Assembly: GCF_007785775.2 (NCBI RefSeq)
Contig: NZ_VNIK02000015.1
Location: 24,784-88,783, forward strand
Length of the DNA stretch: 64,000 bases
From: Flagellimonas hadalis
GTDB taxonomy: Bacteria; Bacteroidota; Bacteroidia; Flavobacteriales; Flavobacteriaceae
Direction of reading: 5' to 3'
Under the pieces are notes generated by a model. That model did no database searches, had not been told where the DNA came from, and was given only the letters and a program-made list of their open reading frames with translations. Positions 8,723 to 19,000 of the stretch are shown here, one piece after another (position 1 is the first letter of the stretch; each line of letters opens with the position of its first letter). The translations under genes and the position numbers were made by a program.

Positions 8723-10510
8723 TTACTGTTGATCGTTCAAGGTGTCAGAGATTTTGTCGAGGTTGAGACTGCTGGCCATGGCACTGAAAATCTCGTGGTA
8801 TTTGCCGTTCTGGGCATAGAGCTGCTCATGGGTACCCTGTTCCATTACCCGGCCCTTGTCCATTACGACCACGTTTTCCGCATCAATGATCTGGGAGATG
8901 CTGTGCGAGATAATAATCACCGTGCGGTCTTTTTTGATGGCGTCCAGACTGTTCTTGATCTCTTGGGTGGCAATGGCGTCCAAACTGGCCGTGGGCTCAT
9001 CCAAAAAGATGATGGGAGGATTTTTTAGGAACATTCGGGCTATGGAAATGCGTTGCTGCTGTCCGCCCGAAAGTAGGTTGGCCTCGGAGTCATACCCTTT
9101 GGGCAATTCCATGACCTGATCGTGGATATGTGCCTTTTTTGCAGCCAAGAACACTTCGTCATCGGTGGCATTGGGTTTTCCGTACAGGATGTTCTCCTTG
9201 ATGCTGCCATGGAAAATATGGTTTCTTTGTAGCACCAATCCGATATTGTTCCTGAGCCAATTCGTGTCATACTCCATTAAATCTACATTGTCCAAGAGGA
9301 TTTTTCCCGACTGGGGTTGATAGAATTTGTCCAACAGGTTCACCACGGTACTTTTTCCGGCCCCGCTGAGTCCCACCAGGGCAGTGATGGTATTGGCAGG
9401 AATGGTCATGGAAACATTGTGCAGTGCCTTGGTGCCATTGGGATACGTGAAATCGACATTTTTCAGTTCGATGTTGCCCTTCAGTTCCGAGGGGATGTAG
9501 CTCCCCGAAGTCTCCTTTTCGTCATCGGCTTCCATGATCTCGAAGAACGATTCGGAGTAGATGAGCGCATCGTTGATCTCGTCATAGATTCGGTGCAGTT
9601 GTCGGATGGGGCTGGTGACATTGCCAAACAGCATGATGTGGAACATAATGGCACCGATGCTCATGGTGCCGTTCAATACAAAAAAAGCGGTGAGAATAAT
9701 GACTACGACGACCCCGACCTGCTCCAGCATGGATTTGATGCTGTCGAACATGAAACTGGTGTGCCTGGTCTTCATTTGGTTCTCGGTCATGTCAAACTGG
9801 ATCTTTTCATGTTTGTCCGCCTCAAGCGGCTCACGTGTAAAGGATTTGATGACCGTTATGGAATTGATGATGCTGATGATGGCATTGCTCTTGGTTTCCC
9901 TATAGTTGCGAAGGGAACGGCGGAAACCGCTCAACCTTTTGGCCTGTAGGTTGCTCACATAAAAGTAGATGGGGATGATACTGAGGCTCACCAGTCCCAC
10001 CCAAACATTGGCATTGAACATGGCAATGAGTGCGAGCAATGCATTGGCAAAAAGAGGGAGAATGTCTATAAAAAAATTCCTGACCAATCGGGTAAGGCTG
10101 GAGATGCCCATGTCTATCCTGGTCTGCAGCTTGCCACTTTCATTGTTGGAAGCCGTGTAGAAGGCCATGCGATAAGATAGGATCTTATCGACCACCAATT
10201 GCGCAAAGTCCCTTGAAATAAAAATACGCAGTTTTTCACCATAAAATTTTTGACCGAACTGTATAGCTGCATAGATGAGTTCCTTGGCAATAAGTATTAT
10301 ACTGATAATAAGCAGGAGACGCGCCCCTTGTTGCATGGGGTCGGGGTTTTGGGTGATGACGGTGAGTTCGTCCACTGTGTAGCGCAAGATGTAGGCATTC
10401 ACCTGTGCCATCACCGAGCCTATGAGTGTCAGGCACAATGTAGCGATCAATAACCACTTATAGGGTTTTATGAAGGGAAGGATCTTTTTGAATAGGGAGA
10501 GGATGCTCAT
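8723..10510 (-). CDS. ABC exporter, fused permease and ATPase (MsbA-like)
   Basis: A 595-aa half-transporter. The first ~320 residues hold six membrane segments of the type I exporter domain. The last ~250 are the ATPase with Walker A GLSGAGKST, signature LSGGQQQRIS, Walker B IIFLDEPTASLD and switch region IIISHS. It should work as a homodimer in the inner membrane exporting a lipid, peptide or drug; the substrate is not evident. It is transcribed away from the SusC1 gene, so the 325-bp gap between them carries both promoters. The tandem operators in that gap point toward SusC1. Confidence 0.88.
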   Translation of the reverse strand: MSILSLFKKILPFIKPYKWLLIATLCLTLIGSVMAQVNAYILRYTVDELTVITQNPDPMQQGARLLLIISIILIAKELIYAAIQFGQKFYGEKLRIFISRDFAQLVVDKILSYRMAFYTASNNESGKLQTRIDMGISSLTRLVRNFFIDILPLFANALLALIAMFNANVWVGLVSLSIIPIYFYVSNLQAKRLSGFRRSLRNYRETKSNAIISIINSITVIKSFTREPLEADKHEKIQFDMTENQMKTRHTSFMFDSIKSMLEQVGVVVVIILTAFFVLNGTMSIGAIMFHIMLFGNVTSPIRQLHRIYDEINDALIYSESFFEIMEADDEKETSGSYIPSELKGNIELKNVDFTYPNGTKALHNVSMTIPANTITALVGLSGAGKSTVVNLLDKFYQPQSGKILLDNVDLMEYDTNWLRNNIGLVLQRNHIFHGSIKENILYGKPNATDDEVFLAAKKAHIHDQVMELPKGYDSEANLLSGGQQQRISIARMFLKNPPIIFLDEPTASLDAIATQEIKNSLDAIKKDRTVIIISHSISQIIDAENVVVMDKGRVMEQGTHEQLYAQNGKYHEIFSAMASSLNLDKISDTLNDQQ

Positions 10511-10596
10511 TGGTCAAAGTTAGCTCATTCCGCCAGTAAATGTTCCATCAACCTTGGAATGATAGGTGGATAATTGAATTTTTGCGGCACTATAAA

Positions 10597-10615
10597 AAGT
10601 GTAAAAAATATACTT
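10597..10615 (+). promoter_or_regulatory. Palindromic operator candidate (Ara box 1)
   Basis: AAGTGT-N7-ATACTT, an imperfect 19-bp palindrome. The same pattern occurs at 10737, 32492 and 43702. The last lies between the Nudix regulator gene and the arabinose operon, so AraR is the likely binder. The six bases after this site (ATACTTGTAAC) are also identical to those at 32505-32515. Confidence 0.55.
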
Positions 10616-10673
10616 GTAACTCAGTTTTTGATAGAATTTTTTGGCTAAATCCCCAAAAAACACCTTAAAAGAT

Positions 10674-10735
10674 CAATATAGTATCAAAACAGGATAATAT
10701 TTCCACTAATCTTCAATTTCATAAAGTTACATTTA
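10674..10735 (+). promoter_or_regulatory. AraC-type tandem operator (Hyp box A) with -7 box
   Basis: First half-site CAATATAGTATCA at 10674-10686 and second half-site TAATAT at 10695-10700, starting 21 bp (two helical turns) apart. TACATTTA (10728-10735), a one-mismatch TAnnTTTG, begins 33 bp after the second half-site starts. The layout matches boxes C, D and E and places a bound AraC dimer next to RNA polymerase. Confidence 0.7.
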
Positions 10736-10736
10736 C

Positions 10737-10755
10737 AAGTGTAAAAACAACGCTT
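10737..10755 (+). promoter_or_regulatory. Palindromic operator candidate (Ara box 2)
   Basis: AAGTGT-N7-ACGCTT lies directly after the predicted -7 box of SusC1, where a bound protein would block transcription. From 10732 to 10755 it differs from the arabinose-operon element at 43697-43720 in only 3 of 24 positions, including the 7-bp spacer, so the two are close copies. Confidence 0.65.
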
Positions 10756-10835
10756 ATTAATTTTTGATGAATTTTGAAAATTAAGAACGGTGTTTTTCGT
10801 ACGAGGAATTAACTAAACAAACTAAAAATGTATTT

Positions 10836-13832
10836 ATGAAATTGGCTAGCTTTTTATTCAAAGAATGTCAGGGAACAAATCGTTTCAAAAAACTGGTTTT
10901 GTTTGCCATGTTCGGCCTTTTTGCGGTACATGCCGGATTCTCCCAACAGAGGGTTTCCGGTACTGTTACTGATGAGCAGGGAATCCCCATTGCAGGGGCG
11001 GCGGTTATGCAAAAGAACACCAGCAATGGTACCGTCACGGACTTTGATGGGAACTTTGAGATCACCACTACGGAATCCAATGCGGTGTTGGTGTTTTCCT
11101 ATTTGGGCTTTGTGGCCCAGGAGATTCCCGTTCGGGGAGCCACTATAAATGTGATGCTGAAAGAGGATCTTCAGCAACTTTCGGAAGTGGTGGTAATCGG
11201 TTATGGAACCCAAAAACGTGCCGACGTGACCAGTTCGGTGGCCACGGTAAAGGCAGAGGATTTTGTGCAGGGCAACGTTAGGGATGCGGCACAACTGATC
11301 CAAGGTAAGGTGGCGGGTCTGTCCGTTTCGGCACCTTCAGGGGACCCGACAGAAGGTACGCAGATCAGTTTGAGGGGTATATCGACTTTATCATCTGGAG
11401 GATCCAATCCCTTGGTGTTGGTGGATGGCGTTCCGGGCAGCTTGAACACAGTTGCGCCTGAGGATATCGAATCCATCGATGTCCTAAAGGATGGTTCCGC
11501 CACTGCAATCTATGGTACAAGGGGAACCAATGGGGTGATCATCATTACGACCAAAAAAGGAACCAATGACATGAAATCCACCATTGAATACAATGGTTAT
11601 GCTTCCTTGGCCACCATTGCGGATAGGATGGACTTTTTGAACGCGTCCGAGCTCAGGGAAAAATTCAATGAGGGCTACACGTTTACCGGTGCCAACCTAC
11701 AGGATTTTGGAGACGATACGGATTGGGTGGATGCAATCACCAGGGATGCCTTCAGCCAAGTACACAACATTATCTTCAGGGGGGGCAATTCCACTTCGAA
11801 CATGACCGCCTCTATCAACTATAGGGATATTGAAGGAATCTTTCTGAAATCCAACAATGAAAAATATACAGGCAGGATCAATGTGAACCATGCCATGTTC
11901 GACAACAAATTGAAGACCAATGTTGGTGTCATCTTGAGTGAGCAGGTATACAATGCATTGGGTGATGGGGATAGCTTCAACCCCTACATTTACCGTCAGG
12001 CCATTATCCATAACCCAACGGAGCCCATCCGTAACGAGGACGGGAGCTGGTTTGAAAGGGCCGTATATTTCTATGACAACCCGGTTTCCTATATTGAGGA
12101 AACCTTTGGGGAGAACCGATACCGAACCAGTAGGATAGATTTATCCATGAGCTATGATTTTGGGGACCATCTTACCGTAAAAGGTCTGTATACCCGAAAA
12201 GGGGAGACCAATATCAGGGGCTTCTACCAGACCAAGAACCACGTGTCCACCACTGAAAATGGACAAGGGGGATTCGCCTCAAGGGGTACGGATAATTACG
12301 TAGGGAACTATGGTCAGTTCACCGTGGATTACGACAACAGTTTTGGTGCCCACAAGGTAACGGCACTGGTGGGGTATAACTACGAGGACAACATGAACGA
12401 AGGTTTCTGGGCCACCAACCGTAGGTTTCCCACCGATGGATTCACCTATAATAACCTGGGCAGTGGACAAGGCCTCCAGCTTGGAGAAGGTGGTATGGGC
12501 AGTTACAAGAATGCGGATAAGTTGATTGCGTTCTTCTCCAGGGTCACCTATAATTATGATGACCGCTATCTTTTGATGGCCAGTATGCGCCGTGAAGGGT
12601 CCACCCGTTTTGGTGAGGATTACAAATGGGGTAATTTCCCCGGTATTTCTTTGGGATGGCGTATTGACCAAGAGTCCTTTGCAGATAATTGGGATTGGTT
12701 GTCCAACTTGAAACTACGGACAGGATTTGGTGTGACCGGTACCAATGCAGGGGCCAGATACCAGTCGTTGAGCGGCCTTACCTATGGGGACTATTTCTTG
12801 AACAATGGCGAATGGGTAAGACAGTTGGTGCCTTCCCGTAATGCCAACCCCAATTTGCGTTGGGAAAAGAAAGAGGAATTTAACGTCGGTCTGGATTTTG
12901 GGATTTTGGATGGACGCATCAATGGTTCCGTGGACTATTATAATAGGACAACCAAGGATGCATTGTTCAACTATAGCGTTCCCACTCCCCCTTATTTTTA
13001 TGGCAGCATTGCGGCCAACGTCGCACAGATCAAGAACTCCGGTCTGGAATTCCTGGTGAACGTGACCCCGTTCCAAACTGAGAATTTCCAATGGACGGCC
13101 AACTTGACCTATTCCACCAATTCCAATGAGATTGTTTCCCTATCCAATGATGAATTCCAATTGACCAACGATTTCTTCGATCAAGGATATACGGGAGAGC
13201 CCATTCAGATTGCGACCCACAGGGTCCAGGAAGGGCAGCCCATCGGTAATTTCTTCGGATTGAAGAGTGTGGACATCACGGATGATGGGATATGGATCAT
13301 TGAGAGGCCGGATGGCACAAGGGTGCCTGCCACAGAGGCCACCAACGATGACCGTCAGGTGTTGGGCAATGGACTCCCCAAGGCATACTATAGCTGGAAC
13401 AACACCATGAAATACAAGAACTGGGACCTTATGTTCAACCTGAGAGGGGCATTGGATTACCAGATCTTGAATTTCTCCCGTATGTTCTATGAGAACCCGA
13501 CCATAGGTTACAACACCTTGGATTCTGCCTACGATTTGGTCTATGGCAAGGCGGTTCTCCAGGACGTACAGCGTTTTGTGAGCCATTATGTGGAAGATGG
13601 TGACTTTTTGAAGATTGACAACGTTACGTTAGGGTACACCCTTCCCAAGGATGCGGTCAAGTTTGCCCAGACCTTCCGCATTTATGCCTCTGGCCTGAAC
13701 TTGGCGACCTTTTCAAAATATAAGGGAATCGACCCAGAAGTAAACCGGGATGGATTGGCGCCTGGCAATGATGAAAGGGATAAATATCCCACCATTAGGA
13801 CATTTACACTGGGTATCAACTTCACATTTTAA
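10836..13832 (+). CDS. SusC/RagA TonB-dependent outer membrane transporter (SusC1)
   Basis: A 998-aa TonB-linked beta-barrel with a signal peptide (cleavage near HAGFSQ, about residue 37), a carboxypeptidase-regulatory-like domain (VSGTVTDEQGIPIAGAAV), a plug (ATVKAEDFVQGN, LVLVDGVPGSLN, ATAIYGTRGTNGVI) and a barrel ending in the aromatic residue typical of outer membrane proteins (GINFTF). With the lipoprotein SusD1, 11 bp downstream, it should import oligomers across the outer membrane. Its promoter carries both operator types of this region. I infer that it takes up arabinosylated Hyp-containing fragments; the arabinose genes downstream have no SusC of their own. Confidence 0.93.
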   Translation: MKLASFLFKECQGTNRFKKLVLFAMFGLFAVHAGFSQQRVSGTVTDEQGIPIAGAAVMQKNTSNGTVTDFDGNFEITTTESNAVLVFSYLGFVAQEIPVRGATINVMLKEDLQQLSEVVVIGYGTQKRADVTSSVATVKAEDFVQGNVRDAAQLIQGKVAGLSVSAPSGDPTEGTQISLRGISTLSSGGSNPLVLVDGVPGSLNTVAPEDIESIDVLKDGSATAIYGTRGTNGVIIITTKKGTNDMKSTIEYNGYASLATIADRMDFLNASELREKFNEGYTFTGANLQDFGDDTDWVDAITRDAFSQVHNIIFRGGNSTSNMTASINYRDIEGIFLKSNNEKYTGRINVNHAMFDNKLKTNVGVILSEQVYNALGDGDSFNPYIYRQAIIHNPTEPIRNEDGSWFERAVYFYDNPVSYIEETFGENRYRTSRIDLSMSYDFGDHLTVKGLYTRKGETNIRGFYQTKNHVSTTENGQGGFASRGTDNYVGNYGQFTVDYDNSFGAHKVTALVGYNYEDNMNEGFWATNRRFPTDGFTYNNLGSGQGLQLGEGGMGSYKNADKLIAFFSRVTYNYDDRYLLMASMRREGSTRFGEDYKWGNFPGISLGWRIDQESFADNWDWLSNLKLRTGFGVTGTNAGARYQSLSGLTYGDYFLNNGEWVRQLVPSRNANPNLRWEKKEEFNVGLDFGILDGRINGSVDYYNRTTKDALFNYSVPTPPYFYGSIAANVAQIKNSGLEFLVNVTPFQTENFQWTANLTYSTNSNEIVSLSNDEFQLTNDFFDQGYTGEPIQIATHRVQEGQPIGNFFGLKSVDITDDGIWIIERPDGTRVPATEATNDDRQVLGNGLPKAYYSWNNTMKYKNWDLMFNLRGALDYQILNFSRMFYENPTIGYNTLDSAYDLVYGKAVLQDVQRFVSHYVEDGDFLKIDNVTLGYTLPKDAVKFAQTFRIYASGLNLATFSKYKGIDPEVNRDGLAPGNDERDKYPTIRTFTLGINFTF

Positions 13833-13843
13833 AACAAAAGACT

Positions 13844-15448
13844 ATGAAAAATATACGAAACAAAGTGATTTCACTTAGATTGAGATTTTTGGTACTGTCG
13901 GTCAGTGTGATCTTGCTGCCGATAGGTTGTACCGACCTTGAAGAGGAAGTGTTTTCCGAAGTGACAGAATCCTCCTTCGTGCCAGCCGAGTCGGACATTA
14001 TTTCAGTGATGGCCTCGGCCTATACGCCCATGCGGTTTGTGATGGGGTGGCAAGGTTATTTTGACCTTCAGGAAGAACCCGCGGACATGTTCGTGACCCC
14101 AACAAGACCTAACGGATGGGATGATGGGGGAACTTATAAACGAATGCATTTCCACCAATGGACAGAGACCCAGTGGCAGCCCAGAAATACCTGGATAACC
14201 TGTTTTAATGGCATCAACAGTGCCAACAGGGTCATTCTTCAAATTGAGTCTGGGGAACTACCTGTGAGCGAGGCCCAAGCGGCATCCATCATTGCCGAGA
14301 TGCGGGCACTGAGGGCACTGTACTATTCCATGTTGGTGGACACGCACGGAAATGTACCCATCATTGCCAGCTATAGTGATGAACTTCCCGTCCAAAACAC
14401 TCGCTCCGAGGTCTATGATTTCATCGTGTCGGAATTGAACGAAGTGATCCCAAACCTTACCGAAACAGTAGATCAGTCCACCTATGGGCGTATGACCAAA
14501 TGGGCTGCCTACCATGTTTTGGCACGTGTCTATCTGAACGCCGAAGTCTATACAGGTACTCCACAATGGGCCAATGTGATCACGGCCTGTGATGCCATCA
14601 TTGGTAGTGGGGCTTTCACACTCTCGTCCAATTATTCCGATATATTCGCTACAGAGAACCAAGGCAATCCTGAAATGGTATTTGCCATTCCTTATGATCA
14701 GATTTTTGCGGGACAATGGAGTGCCCACATGAAAATGCTCTTGCCCGATCACCGATTGGTCTTTGGGATGCAGGCACAGCCATGGGGCGGATCTAGCTGC
14801 AACCCACAATTCATAGACAGTTATGAGCCTACGGACAACCGTTTGGCTGACACTTGGTTGATGGGCGATCAGTTGAACTATTCGGACGGAAGCGTTGTGA
14901 TGACCTTGGTGAAGGAAATGCCAAGCATTTACGATTGTGATTTCACCGAAGGGTTCAGATGCGCAAAATATGAAATAGAGCCAGGAGCAACAGGAGGTCT
15001 CAGCGTTGACTTTCCATTTCTTCGATATACCGATGTCCTGATGATGAAAGCAGAAGCATTGCTCCGTACCAATAGAAGCGATGATGCAGCCATAATAGTG
15101 ACCCAAGTGCGCCAACGATCCTTTGATGACCCGGCCGATGCAACGGTCACCGGGGCAGAATTGGAAGGGGATACCACGGTCCAGTACGGAACTTTGGCCG
15201 AGGATGGGACCATCGATCAACCAGGAGATCAATCTGTAGTGCCCTACGGACGCTTTTTGGACGAACTTGGTTGGGAATTTGCAGCCGAGGCCAGAAGAAG
15301 GACAGATTTGATACGTTTTGGGGTCTACCAGACCAAAAACTGGTACAACCATACCCCACAGGGCGACCATACCATACTCTTCCCCATAGGATTGGAAGAA
15401 AGGAACACCAATACCAATTTGGAACAGAACCCAGGATACCCCAACTAA
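13844..15448 (+). CDS. SusD/RagB surface lipoprotein (SusD1)
   Basis: A 534-aa lipoprotein (lipobox ending at Cys29, LLPIGC) with the helical TPR-like fold of RagB/SusD: an N-terminal part with RALRALYYSMLVDTHGNVP, then AAYHVLARVYLNAEVYTG, and a C-terminal RYTDVLMMKAEALLR segment. It caps SusC1 and binds the substrate at the cell surface. It starts 11 bp after susC1 and is followed by a strong terminator at 15501, so SusC1-SusD1 is a two-gene operon. Confidence 0.92.
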   Translation: MKNIRNKVISLRLRFLVLSVSVILLPIGCTDLEEEVFSEVTESSFVPAESDIISVMASAYTPMRFVMGWQGYFDLQEEPADMFVTPTRPNGWDDGGTYKRMHFHQWTETQWQPRNTWITCFNGINSANRVILQIESGELPVSEAQAASIIAEMRALRALYYSMLVDTHGNVPIIASYSDELPVQNTRSEVYDFIVSELNEVIPNLTETVDQSTYGRMTKWAAYHVLARVYLNAEVYTGTPQWANVITACDAIIGSGAFTLSSNYSDIFATENQGNPEMVFAIPYDQIFAGQWSAHMKMLLPDHRLVFGMQAQPWGGSSCNPQFIDSYEPTDNRLADTWLMGDQLNYSDGSVVMTLVKEMPSIYDCDFTEGFRCAKYEIEPGATGGLSVDFPFLRYTDVLMMKAEALLRTNRSDDAAIIVTQVRQRSFDDPADATVTGAELEGDTTVQYGTLAEDGTIDQPGDQSVVPYGRFLDELGWEFAAEARRRTDLIRFGVYQTKNWYNHTPQGDHTILFPIGLEERNTNTNLEQNPGYPN

Positions 15449-15473
15449 TGGGAAAATAAAGCCACATTTTTCA

Positions 15474-15489
15474 TTAATTGTTTTGAGTT
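15474..15489 (+). repeat. 16-bp element before terminator, copy 1
   Basis: TTAATTGTTTTGAGTT occurs here and again, base for base, at 22571-22586. Each copy lies shortly after a stop codon and just before a strong hairpin. Function unknown; it may be part of a 3' UTR. Confidence 0.6.
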
Positions 15490-15500
15490 AGTAGTTAGTT

Positions 15501-15533
15501 GAAAGCGAACGGATTTCCGTTCGCTTTCTTTTT
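15501..15533 (+). terminator. Rho-independent terminator after SusD1
   Basis: Perfect 13-bp inverted repeat (arm GAAAGCGAACGGA, 15501-15513, with 15516-15528) with a TT loop and a T5 tail. It ends the SusC1-SusD1 transcript. Confidence 0.85.
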
Positions 15534-15612
15534 AGGATAGTTTTTTCTTCTGGCCAAATAGCTGTACAATGGTGTGTATATAAGTCCACTTTTCTACTTC
15601 GCCCCCTTTGGT

Positions 15613-15650
15613 TTTATGCCGCAAACGTCCCGTTTAAGGGGACGCATAAA
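15613..15650. repeat. Bulged inverted repeat
   Basis: TTTATG (15613-15618) and CGTCCC (15626-15631) pair with GGGACG (15639-15644) and CATAAA (15645-15650), leaving a seven-base bulge. No T tract follows on the plus strand, so it is not an obvious terminator. Confidence 0.5.
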
Positions 15651-15686
15651 GGTCTTTTATAGTTAAAAAATGGCGTTTGTAATAAG

Positions 15687-15713
15687 ATATTATCGCATAT
15701 GCATATTATATTA
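15687..15713 (-). promoter_or_regulatory. AraC-type tandem operator (Hyp box F), reversed
   Basis: On the minus strand the site reads TAATATAATATGC followed by TAATAT starting 21 bp later, the same spacing as the five other sites. It lies 360 bp before SusC2 and points away from it, and no -7 box stands at the usual distance on the minus strand. It may activate SusC2 in reverse orientation. Confidence 0.55.
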
Positions 15714-16072
15714 TCCCGCTCCAATTTACCTCCTCAAATTTTTTTTAAGTTTCAGTAACCAAAACGTTAAGTCCTTTTGAATAAGTCGATAAAGGATGTC
15801 TGTGTAATGAATGGAAAATGTTCATGGTGCCCTCCATGGGTTTAGATGAACCTACCGTGGCAGGTGGATTTATGGCCCAAGATCCACTGAGAATAGGCGG
15901 AACTTCAAACTTGGGACTTTTTCTAAATGAGACCAAGGTTTAAAACAAAACAACAAACTATAAAGACTACATGAAAAAAAGAACAAAAGAGTAAAACAAG
16001 GTCACAGGCAGTTTAAAAAAAATTGTAGGTAACCATGGAAAACCAATTAAACTTAAACCACTAATTCAGAAT

Positions 16073-19000
16073 ATGAAAAACCTGATAAAGTTGTCCAAAA
16101 GGATAACAAACCAATTGTTGTTGGTCTGTACGTATATGATTTGCTTTTTCGTAGGGACCACAGAAACCAATGCCATGGACCCTTCCATTTCTAGGGGGGA
16201 AGATGGAAATGAAATGGCCAAGATGACAGGCGCCGAAAGAGTTTCGGACGGGGTCCAGTTCTCGGTGAGCGGGAACGTTGTGGACGAAACAGGAACGCCC
16301 CTTCCTGGCGCCAGTATTGTGGAGAAGGGAAGCCAAAATGGGACCCAGACCGATTTTGATGGGAACTTTACCCTTGAAGTGTCTGGTCAAAATGCCGTTT
16401 TGGAAATCTCATACATGGGGTACAATTCCCAAGAGGTTGCCCTAAATGGCCGGACCAGTATTTCTGTAGTGCTACAAGAAAATGCGCAGGCCCTTTCCGA
16501 AGTGGTTGTTACTGCTTTGGGCATCAAGAGCGACAAGAGGGCACTCGGTTATGCCACTGCCCAAGTGGACGGGGACGATATAAGTGGGGTCAAAGCGACC
16601 AATAACTTTGTCAATTCCTTGAGTGGTAAAGTGGCCGGGGTACAGATTTCCAGCACCTCCAGTCAGCCAGGTAGTGGTACCCGTATCGTGATCAGGGGCG
16701 GGTCTTCCATAACGGGGAACAACCAACCTTTGATCGTAGTGAACGGCGTGCCTTTTGATGCGGCCAACTCCAGCACATCATCAGGTCTTGGGGATATTGA
16801 CCCCAATTCCATTGAGAGCCTTAGTGTCCTTAAAGGGGCCTCGGCAGCGGCACTTTATGGGAGCCGTGCTGCAAATGGTGTGTTGCTCATCACCACCAAA
16901 TCTGGGGAATTCGAATCCAAACCAGTGATCACTTTTTCCAACTCCGTGAGCTTTGACAGAATTTATGAAATTCCATTGCAGAAAGAATGGTCACAAGGTT
17001 TTTGGGACGGTACGGATTGGAGCTATGTGGATGGGGAAACATCGTTCACCTCTACAAGTTTTGGCCCAAGAATCTCAGATGTGCCCGGTGCGCAATATTA
17101 TGACAGATGGGATGTGTTCAAGACGGCCTTCACCAACGAAAGTACGATCAGTGCCTCTGGAGGAACCTCAAAAGCATCCTATTTTGTGAGCTACAGCAAC
17201 TTGATGAACGATGGTATATTGGACCCCTTGAAGTTTAGAAGAAACTCCATCAATGCCAATACCTCCTTTAAGTTCACACCAAAGCTGACCGTATCATCCA
17301 GTATTTTATATACTACCCAAAAGAATTCCCGCTTGGATGAGGACAGTTCAAACAGTGCGTTCATGAATACAATCTTGGCAGCACCCAATACATGGAACCC
17401 CTATCCTTTATATGACGAGGAAGGTAATTTGAGATCCTATCGTGGAGGTTCTAGGGACCCCTATCTATGGCTGTTGAACAATGTTGGTGACAACAATGTA
17501 AGAGATCGTTTTAATGGCACCATCACTATAGAATATGAAATTGTTCCTAAACTGAGGTTCAGATCGGTGACGGGTATAAGTGCCTCTAGTTTGCATGAAG
17601 ATGCCCATTATAACAAGGGAGGTTACGCATCTGTCCAAGGATCCTATTCAACTAGTGAGCGATTTGATAGAAACATAGAATCGACAGAAACATTGACCTA
17701 TGACAATGATTTTGGGGATTTTAGTGTAATGGCCTTGGTGGGACATAACATTTCCGAAGAGAGAAGGCGTCAGGTATATTTTAATGGTACAGGGCTGGTA
17801 CTGCCCGGCATTTATAATACGGCCAATGTGAGTGGGTATTCATCAGGTGAGTATAAAAGGATGTTTAGGGCCTATTCTTACTTTGGTCAAGCTGTGATAG
17901 GGTACAAAAACTTTTTATACTACACCGTAACTGGTAGAAATGATTGGGCTTCGAGCTTGGCGGACAGTTTTTTCTATCCTAGTCATAGCTTGGGCTTTGT
18001 GTTCAGTGAATTGTTGCCGAAATCAGATGTGTTCAACTATGGTAAATTGAGGGCCAGTTATGCAAAAGTAGGAGCTCCAGCCGACCCATATACTCGCAAC
18101 GTAGTGCTTGGAAGTCCTGCCAGTGATGGTGTTCTATGGCCATTCAATGGTCAGCAAAGCTATTTGTCCACAACACAGATTGCAAACTTTGGATTGACCA
18201 ATGAGTTCAAGAGTGAGGTGGAATTGGGTGCCGAATTGAAGTTTTTCCAAAACCGATTGGGAATCGATTTTGCCTACTACCACAACTGGAGTGACAACCA
18301 GATATTGGGCGAACAGTTCCTTGCCTCTACCGGATATACCTATGGAAATGTAAATATTGGAGGCATAACCCATAAAGGTGTCGAATTGGGAATTTATGCA
18401 ACACCTATCCAAACAGAAGATTTTGAATGGGATGTCAATATCAACTTCTCCAAGGACAACCCCATGGTCGACAATCTGGGTAACACTGACGAGCCCATCG
18501 GTGTGGGATCATACGGTACTGCAGTTGTGGGCCAGCCTTACCCTGTGATCTATGGCCCTGGTTTCCTGCGTGACGATCAAGGCAGATTGGTGTTGAGTGA
18601 CGCTCCTGGAACAGGGTACGGACGCCCATTGGCGGACAACTCCCAAAACCAGATATTGGGACAGACCGTGCCCGATTGGATTGGAAGTTTTAGGACCTCG
18701 TTCCGGTACAAGAATCTATCATTTTCTGCTTTGTTGGATGTCAGCGTTGGAGGTTATCTGTACAGCTTGAACGACCATTACCTTACCTATTATGGTATGG
18801 CCAAGCACCAAGAGAACAGACCTGAGGATAACATGATCACCTTTGATGGGGTTATGGGCCATGTTGAAAATGGAGAAGTTGTGGTGACCAGTGAGACACC
18901 CGAACCGACCCGATATGACCTATACTGGCAGACCGTGGCACAGAACGTCTGGGAAGACAACATTATGCCAAGGGACTATATCAAGTTAAGGGAAGCGAAC

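Larger units (their letters stand above)
10511..10835. promoter_or_regulatory. Divergent regulatory region of SusC1 and the ABC exporter
   Basis: AT-rich 325-bp gap without a gene. It holds, left to right: a palindrome at 10597-10615, an AraC-type tandem site at 10674-10700, a -7-like box TACATTTA at 10728-10735, and a second palindrome at 10737-10755 that begins 2 bp after that box. Two copies of the palindrome 140 bp apart flanking an activator site would allow repression by looping. The predicted transcript leader of SusC1 is about 95 nt. I saw no riboswitch-like fold. Confidence 0.65.
15534..16072. other. Long structured leader region upstream of SusC2
   Basis: About 540 bp without a convincing gene. 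It contains a bulged hairpin (15613-15650), an AraC-type tandem site on the minus strand (15687-15713) and a possible -7 box TAAGTTTC at 15746-15753. An open plus-strand frame (15785-15943) ends in GGFMAQDPLRIGGTSNLG but has no good start and may be gene debris. A 12-codon mini-ORF at 15807-15845 would read MNGKCSWCPPWV. If the box at 15746 is used, the SusC2 message has a leader of more than 300 nt. Confidence 0.5.

Noticed and set aside
15745..15936. 63-aa minus-strand frame before SusC2
   Set aside because: No recognisable domain, no promoter and low-complexity look; the plus-strand frame in the same place is equally open, so neither is called as a gene.
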